Made by a program: the position numbers and the translations under genes
Assembly: GCA_964371865.1 (NCBI GenBank)
Contig: CAYJOR010000102.1
Span: 1-6,257, forward strand
Direction: 5' to 3'
Origin: CAYJAZ01 sp964371865
GTDB taxonomy: Bacteria > Desulfobacterota > Desulfovibrionia > Desulfovibrionales > Desulfovibrionaceae
DNA length: 6,257 nt
The notes under the pieces: generated by a model
Seen by the model: the letters and a program-made list of their open reading frames with translations, nothing else
Told to the model about the DNA's origin: nothing
Databases searched by the model: none
Part shown: positions 5,644 to 6,257 of the stretch, in pieces
How the letters are laid out: every line of letters starts with the position of its first letter
Position numbering within the stretch: position 1 is the stretch's first letter

Positions 5644-5649
5644 TATTCT
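5621..5649 (+). promoter_or_regulatory. Candidate promoter of the Bug gene
   Basis: TTGCTA (5621-5626, 4 of 6) and TATTCT (5644-5649, 4 of 6) are 17 bases apart. The start would be near 5656, leaving a leader of about 29 bases that includes the GAAGAGGA ribosome site. The boxes are moderate, as expected for a regulated uptake gene. Confidence 0.4.
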
Positions 5650-5684
5650 ATTTCAGAAATAAATCACAAGGAAGAGGAATATCA

Positions 5685-6257
5685 ATGAAATTTAATCTTA
5701 AATTTATTGCAACTGCCTTATTTTGTATGATACTGCCGCTTAGTGCACAAGCTGCTGACTGGCCAAAGAAAACAATTCAAATCATCATTCCTTACCCTCC
5801 GGGAAATGACCCTACTACAGCGGTTATGAATGTGATGGCTCCGGTTTTATCAGAAAAACTTGGTCAGCCTGTGAAGATTGTTAATAAAGCCGGCGGTGCT
5901 GGCGTTCTTGGCTCAAAAGCTCTTGCAGATGCTAGACCTGATGGATATACTTTTGGTGTTATGTCTGTTGGACCTATGATGTCACAAATCATTATGGGTA
6001 AAACTCCATACACAGAAAAAAGTTTTATGCCTTTAGGCATGGTATGGTCAAGCCCATTTACTCTTACAGTGCGTGCGGATGCTCCATATAAAACCCTTGC
6101 AGAATTAGTTGAATACGGAAAAACATCTCCTGAAAAACTTCGCCTTGCACACTGGGGAGTTGGCTCTGTTCCGGGTACAATCGGCATGAGCATAGGTGAA
6201 GCAGGCGGTTTTGAATGGCAAGATACAGCTTATCAAGATATTACAGCTCTTTTACTT
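5685..6257 (+). CDS. TTT-family (Bug/TctC) periplasmic solute-binding protein, 3' end cut by window
   Basis: The frame is open from ATG 5685 to the window edge (191 codons); family members have about 320 residues, so roughly 130 are missing. Residues 1-23 form a secretion signal: Lys2 and Lys6, a hydrophobic core to about 19, and AQA before ADW as the likely cleavage site. The mature part has the Bug/TctC pattern: WPKKTIQIIIPYPPG (26-40), LGQPVKIVNKAGGAGVLGSKALADARPDGYT (59-89) and the second-lobe loop GVGSVPGT (158-165), with Tyr183 where VPY usually sits. Such proteins bind carboxylates or similar small acids and deliver them to a TctA/TctB membrane pair, which would be expected further right. 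The first ligand loop reads PPGNDPTT instead of the common PPGGGTD type. GAAGAGGA seven bases upstream supports the start. The ligand cannot be told from sequence. Confidence 0.9.
   Translation, partial: MKFNLKFIATALFCMILPLSAQAADWPKKTIQIIIPYPPGNDPTTAVMNVMAPVLSEKLGQPVKIVNKAGGAGVLGSKALADARPDGYTFGVMSVGPMMSQIIMGKTPYTEKSFMPLGMVWSSPFTLTVRADAPYKTLAELVEYGKTSPEKLRLAHWGVGSVPGTIGMSIGEAGGFEWQDTAYQDITALLL

Noticed and set aside
5864..6193. 109-codon minus-strand open frame opposite the Bug gene
   Set aside because: The plus strand encodes a clear TctC-family protein with signal peptide and ribosome site; the opposite frame is a shadow.
1522..6257. One long operon from yeiH to the Bug gene
   Set aside because: A strong terminator follows yeiH, and the gaps of 150-200 bases each hold promoter-like boxes, so separate units are more likely.

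Overview
The window looks like chromosomal DNA from a low-G+C Gram-negative bacterium. By eye it is roughly one third G+C, with many TTA, AAA and ATA codons. The last gene carries a Gram-negative type secretion signal and belongs to a periplasmic-binding-protein family typical of proteobacteria. A C-rich tract at the left edge resembles intergenic sequence I remember from Desulfovibrio relatives. A low-G+C, host-associated relative of that group would fit, but this is a weak inference and the species cannot be named from here. No rRNA, tRNA, insertion sequence, CRISPR array or phage gene was seen.

Layout, left to right. Positions 1-311 have no convincing gene; they hold a G-rich (minus strand) quadruplex-type motif and AT-rich inverted repeats. 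A LysR-type regulator (312-1184, minus) diverges across a 337-base control region from a ten-helix-class membrane protein of the YeiH family (1522-2634, plus). This is the yeiE/yeiH pair known from enteric bacteria, where it is linked to sulfite tolerance. A strong intrinsic terminator (2663-2706) closes the yeiH unit. Next are a 12-helix major facilitator transporter (2818-4002, plus) and a membrane-anchored diguanylate cyclase with a CHASE-like periplasmic sensor (4206-5528, plus). Last is the first 191 codons of a tripartite tricarboxylate transporter (TTT/Bug) solute-binding protein (5685 to the window edge, plus).

The regulator and YeiH very likely act together: the regulator senses a small oxyanion, probably sulfite, and controls the exporter. 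The other three genes each have their own upstream gap of 150-200 bases and candidate promoter, so they look like separate transcription units rather than one operon. A loose theme is sensing and moving small organic or inorganic anions across the inner membrane.

No clearly new biological system is visible. The points most worth a second look are the operator/promoter layout between lysR and yeiH, a two-cysteine acidic loop in YeiH, the missing product-inhibition site in the cyclase, the G-quadruplex motif at the left edge, and the altered first ligand loop of the Bug protein.
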